DNA from: UBA2108 sp002713215
GTDB taxonomy: Bacteria > Bacteroidota > Bacteroidia > Flavobacteriales_G > Salibacteraceae
Length of the DNA stretch: 64,000 nucleotides
Assembly: GCA_937891015.1 (NCBI GenBank)
Contig: CALAPY010000059.1
Coordinates: forward strand, 36,905 to 100,904
Direction: 5' to 3'
Shown: positions 61,571 to 64,000 of the stretch, piece after piece
Layout: each line of letters opens with the position of its first letter
How positions within the stretch are numbered: the stretch's first letter is position 1
Made by a program: the position numbers and the translations under genes
The notes under the pieces: generated by a model
What the model saw: the letters and a program-made list of their open reading frames with translations, nothing else
What the model was told of the DNA's origin: nothing
The model's database searches: none

Positions 61571-62221
61571 TTAATGTTTTTCTTCAACCATAGGAACAAA
61601 ACTAAAGGTTCCAAAGTTCACCTCTTCAATCGTACCATCCCCGTTTTTGGTAATTCGCTTCATTTCCTGCAGTCTTCCCTCTCCTACTGGTATAACCATA
61701 ATTCCACCTGGTTTTAACTGTTCAAGTAGAGCATCCGGTACAAAGGGCGCGCCACAGGTAATTAATATCTTATCATAGGGAGCAAAAATCTCTTTTCCCT
61801 TATACCCGTCTCCATAAAACAACTTCGCCGAGTAACCCATTTCTGTCAAAAGCGGTTTGGTTTTGTTATAAAGTTCCCGCTGCCTTTCAATGCTAAATAC
61901 CTTTACTCCTAACTCCAAAAGAACAGCCGTTTGAAAGCCACTTCCCGTTCCAATTTCCAGCACCTTTTCACCTTTTTTTAGCTCCAACAAAGCCGTTTGA
62001 AAAGCCACGGTATAGGGCTGTGAAATCGTTTGCCCAGCTCCGATTTGAAAAGCCGTGTTTTCATAGGCTTGCTTTTCAAATGCCGGGTCGAGAAACAAAT
62101 GACGTGGTACCTTTTCAATGGCTGATAGCACTGCTTCATCGGTCACTTCCATTTCCCGTATTGCCGCAACCAGTTTGCGTCGCATTCCACGGTGTTTAAA
62201 GGTATCTCCCTTCATGCTCAT
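61571..62221 (-). CDS. pcm: Protein-L-isoaspartate O-methyltransferase
   Basis: A 216-residue PCMT of normal length. AFQIGAGQTISQPYTVAFQTALLELKKGEKVLEIGTGSGFQTAVL has the catalytic Ser/Thr-rich loop and SAM motif I. VFSIERQRELYNKTKPLL is motif post-I, and DKILITCGAPFVPDALLEQLKPGGIMVIPVG motifs II and III. It repairs isoaspartyl residues by SAM-dependent methylation. It is 67 bases upstream of the exported group but has its own -7 box, so it is probably transcribed singly. Confidence 0.93.
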   Translation of the reverse strand: MSMKGDTFKHRGMRRKLVAAIREMEVTDEAVLSAIEKVPRHLFLDPAFEKQAYENTAFQIGAGQTISQPYTVAFQTALLELKKGEKVLEIGTGSGFQTAVLLELGVKVFSIERQRELYNKTKPLLTEMGYSAKLFYGDGYKGKEIFAPYDKILITCGAPFVPDALLEQLKPGGIMVIPVGEGRLQEMKRITKNGDGTIEEVNFGTFSFVPMVEEKH

Positions 62222-62228
62222 AGGCCAG

Positions 62229-62236
62229 CAAAATTA
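62229..62236 (-). promoter_or_regulatory. -7 box before pcm
   Basis: TAATTTTG on the minus strand matches TAnnTTTG, 7 bases before the ATG at 62221. The transcript would start near the start codon. Confidence 0.5.
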
Positions 62237-62382
62237 GCGAATATCCCTTCCTCTTAGTGTCAATTTATTAACGTACGGTTGTAGAATAAAAAGTGATTGG
62301 TTTTGCAGAAATCGTTTCACTGGTACTGATTTTAAATCAGCGCCAAACATTTGGTGAAATGGTCAATGAAATTCTTTGCTAT

Positions 62383-62413
62383 GTCATCCCAGAGCCTTAC
62401 GAGACGGGAATCT
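62383..62413 (+). repeat. Degenerate REP-like half-unit
   Basis: GTCATCCC-(15)-GGGAATCT has the same outline as the REPIN half-units at 55533-55576 and 56468-56532 (CGTCATTCC...GGAATCTAG), but with CCC/GGG ends. Possibly a decayed relative. Confidence 0.45.
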
Positions 62414-62436
62414 GATTCTTCAACAATACTGTTCCC

Positions 62437-62465
62437 ACTTTCTTTTTTTCCGCAAAAAAGAAAGT
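62437..62465. repeat. Hairpin repeat, ACTTTCTTTTTT-tccgc-AAAAAAGAAAGT
   Basis: A perfect 12-bp stem (62437-62448 with 62454-62465) and 5-base loop. It resembles the hairpin at 59168-59205. Located in the pcm upstream region, so it is not a simple terminator for pcm. Confidence 0.5.
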
Positions 62466-62844
62466 TCGTAAAGAAAAAACTCCTGACTTATAAGAAAATA
62501 ATTCCCCTCTGTTGTATGTACCAAGTGCAGCTGAGTGATCTTCGAGCAAGCTCTCAGCTTCTCAGTTTTACCAGGCACATACTGCTATATCTAAATAATT
62601 TTCTTAAAGGTCAAAGCTTCGATCAAAAATAAAGCATGCAGCATAAACAGCGGTATAATACAAGCATATCCAATCCCCCTTTTCACAAACCGGATCGGTT
62701 TTACAGAAACGTTTCTTCGATTTTATTTTTTCGGCAGAACAAGTGCATTGTACTAATTATTTGATTGTCAAAATCATTTCCTTTATTAACCAAGAGCTAT
62801 TGACAATTAGAACACCCCATCGAAAAGACCTGATCTGTTGGGGG

Positions 62845-62852
62845 TAATTTTG
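62845..62852 (+). promoter_or_regulatory. -7 box before the oxidoreductase gene
   Basis: TAATTTTG matches TAnnTTTG, 25 bases before the ATG at 62878. This gives a leader of about 18 bases. No TTG at the expected -33 distance. Confidence 0.4.
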
Positions 62853-62877
62853 GATACTAAATAAAAGGCAATAGGAT

Positions 62878-63867
62878 ATGTTGAAAATTGGAGTTTTAGG
62901 AGCAGGACACTTAGGTAAGATCCATATCCGTTTGTTGAAGGAAATTAATGACTATCAATTGGTTGGTTTCTTCGACCCTTCATTGAAGCATGCGCTACAC
63001 GCAGAGGAAGAGTTTAACATCAAACGATTTGAGTCTATCGAATCATTGATTGAAGAGGTAGATGTGGTAGATATTGTAACTCCTACCCTTTCGCATTTTG
63101 ACTGTGCTGAAAAGTGCATTAAAATGTCTCGTCATGTATTTATCGAAAAACCTCTTACCAATACGATTGAAGAAGCGAAAAAACTCATTGAACTGAGCGA
63201 GGAAGCCAATGTAAAAGTTCAGGTGGGACATGTAGAGCGATTTAATCCTGCCTTTATTTCGGCCAGCCCCTACATAAGTCACCCCATGTTTATTGAAACG
63301 CACCGCCTGGCCCAGTTCAATCCGCGAGGAACCGACGTACCTGTAATCCTGGATTTGATGATCCATGATATTGACATTGTATTGAGCCTGGTAAAATCGA
63401 ACATTAAAAATATAAGTGCTTCTGGTGTAGCGGTTATTTCGGATACACCGGACATTGCCAATGCAAGAATTGAATTCGATAACGGATGTGTAGCCAACTT
63501 AACCTCGAGTCGTATTTCCCTGAAAAATATGCGTAAATCGCGCTTTTCTCAGCGCGATGCTTATGTGGCGGTAGATTTCCTGGATAAAACCGTAGAAGTA
63601 GTCCGTATCAAAAATGTGGACGGTGATCCCGATCCGCTTTCAATAACGGTAGATCCTGGAAATGGAAAACCGTTAAAAGAAATCTATTTCGACAAACCCG
63701 AAGCAATACCTACCAATGCCATCCAAGAAGAACTTCGAAGTTTTGCCAATTCGATCAATGAAGATACCACTCCGGCAGTTACCATTCACGATGGTTACGA
63801 AGCCATGCAGGTAGCTCACCAGATTTTGGATATTTTGAAGAAGACCCCGAGTTTGTATCAGGATTAG
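62878..63867 (+). CDS. Gfo/Idh/MocA family oxidoreductase
   Basis: A 329-residue NAD(P)-dependent oxidoreductase. IGVLGAGHLGKIHIRLL is the Rossmann motif, VDIVTPTLSHFDCAEKC and HVFIEKPLTNTIEEAKKL include the EKP motif with the catalytic Lys, and VILDLMIHDIDIVLSL gives the D-x-x-x-H-D motif. The C-terminal beta domain is complete. Close Bacteroidota relatives often stand near lipid or sugar genes. The specific substrate is unknown. It ends about 130 bases before the window edge, and no further gene is seen. Confidence 0.9.
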   Translation: MLKIGVLGAGHLGKIHIRLLKEINDYQLVGFFDPSLKHALHAEEEFNIKRFESIESLIEEVDVVDIVTPTLSHFDCAEKCIKMSRHVFIEKPLTNTIEEAKKLIELSEEANVKVQVGHVERFNPAFISASPYISHPMFIETHRLAQFNPRGTDVPVILDLMIHDIDIVLSLVKSNIKNISASGVAVISDTPDIANARIEFDNGCVANLTSSRISLKNMRKSRFSQRDAYVAVDFLDKTVEVVRIKNVDGDPDPLSITVDPGNGKPLKEIYFDKPEAIPTNAIQEELRSFANSINEDTTPAVTIHDGYEAMQVAHQILDILKKTPSLYQD

Positions 63868-64000
63868 GGGTTACTTATTATCCTGGCGCGGATTATAAAC
63901 TCATTCCAGTAGGTAATCAATGGAATACAGATACTAAAATGAGCTACCAACACATCTGATACCGTTAGTTTAGTTTTCAATATTAATCTAATAACTCCCC

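Larger units (their letters stand above)
62222..62877. other. Gene-free stretch with repeat remnants
   Basis: About 650 bases between divergent pcm and the oxidoreductase gene. It holds promoters at both ends, a degenerate REP-like half-unit (62383-62413), a hairpin (62437-62465) and an AGCTGAG/CTCAGCT inverted repeat (about 62529-62559). A 93-codon open frame at 62351-62632 runs over these repeats and has no protein-like features. I see no RNA gene. Confidence 0.6.

Noticed and set aside
62351..62632. 93-codon open frame in the intergenic stretch
   Set aside because: It runs through hairpin and REP-like repeats, and its translation is unusually Lys/Ser/Leu-rich without a recognisable domain.
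1..64000. Mobile elements, phage genes, rRNA and tRNA
   Set aside because: No transposase, integrase, phage or rRNA-like sequence was seen on either strand; tRNA could be missed by eye but no candidate fold was found in the intergenic regions.

Overview
The window looks like a chromosomal segment of a Bacteroidota bacterium, most likely of the Flavobacteriia/Cryomorphaceae kind. It is AT-rich. Upstream sites match the Bacteroidota -7 box TAnnTTTG, Shine-Dalgarno sequences are scarce, several genes start with GTG or TTG, and three large secreted proteins end in type IX secretion (Por) sorting domains. I cannot name the species. I see no rRNA, tRNA, CRISPR array, insertion sequence or phage gene.

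Bases 1-31805 are a surface-polysaccharide locus. A short plus-strand group (partial GT2, formyltransferase fold, DUF3473-type deacetylase) meets a minus-strand group (WcaF-like acetyltransferase, two GT4 enzymes, asparagine synthase). A plus-strand pair (GNAT, deacetylase) sits between. A long minus-strand run from 31805 to 8641 then reads: Wzc-like tyrosine autokinase, ABC exporter, CBS/guanylyltransferase (PtmE type), CMP-nonulosonate synthetase, UDP-HexNAc-type dehydrogenase, SDR, LegC-type aminotransferase, NeuB, NeuC, sugar formyltransferase, HisF, HisH, WbpG-type amidotransferase, glycerophosphotransferase-like protein, FkbM methyltransferase, GT4, Ugd/AlgD-type dehydrogenase, GT4, Wzy-like polymerase, methyltransferase. 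The core resembles legionaminic-acid synthesis. It has no recognisable N-acetyltransferase but carries a formyltransferase, an acetamidino module and an extra dehydrogenase, so the product may be an unusual formamido/acetamidino ulosonic acid. This is the best candidate for a new pathway.

Bases 31919-43150 hold a large secreted T9SS protein, recR, a methyltransferase, a probable copper-uptake operon and a divergent two-component system. The outer-membrane receptor of that operon has the CxxxM and HxM motifs of OprC at what I recall as the same 180-residue spacing. The partners are a Met/His-rich lipoprotein and a small Cys protein. A CRP/FNR-like palindrome lies in the divergent intergenic region. 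A KirBac-type potassium channel follows.

Bases 43188-55479 hold two tandem sortilin-like T9SS proteins, then a run with a DUF218 protein, a Lys-rich exported protein, idi, a pterin synthase, a GT39 enzyme, a lycopene-cyclase-like membrane protein and a GT2 fused to a degenerate WcaJ-like module.

Bases 55480-64000 are ordinary chromosome: AHSA1 and zinc-ribbon genes flanked by inverted REP/REPIN-like repeats, mtaB-suhB, small envelope proteins, pcm and a Gfo/Idh/MocA oxidoreductase. The two longest gene-free stretches (58824-59315 and 62222-62877) contain hairpin repeats and no gene I can support.
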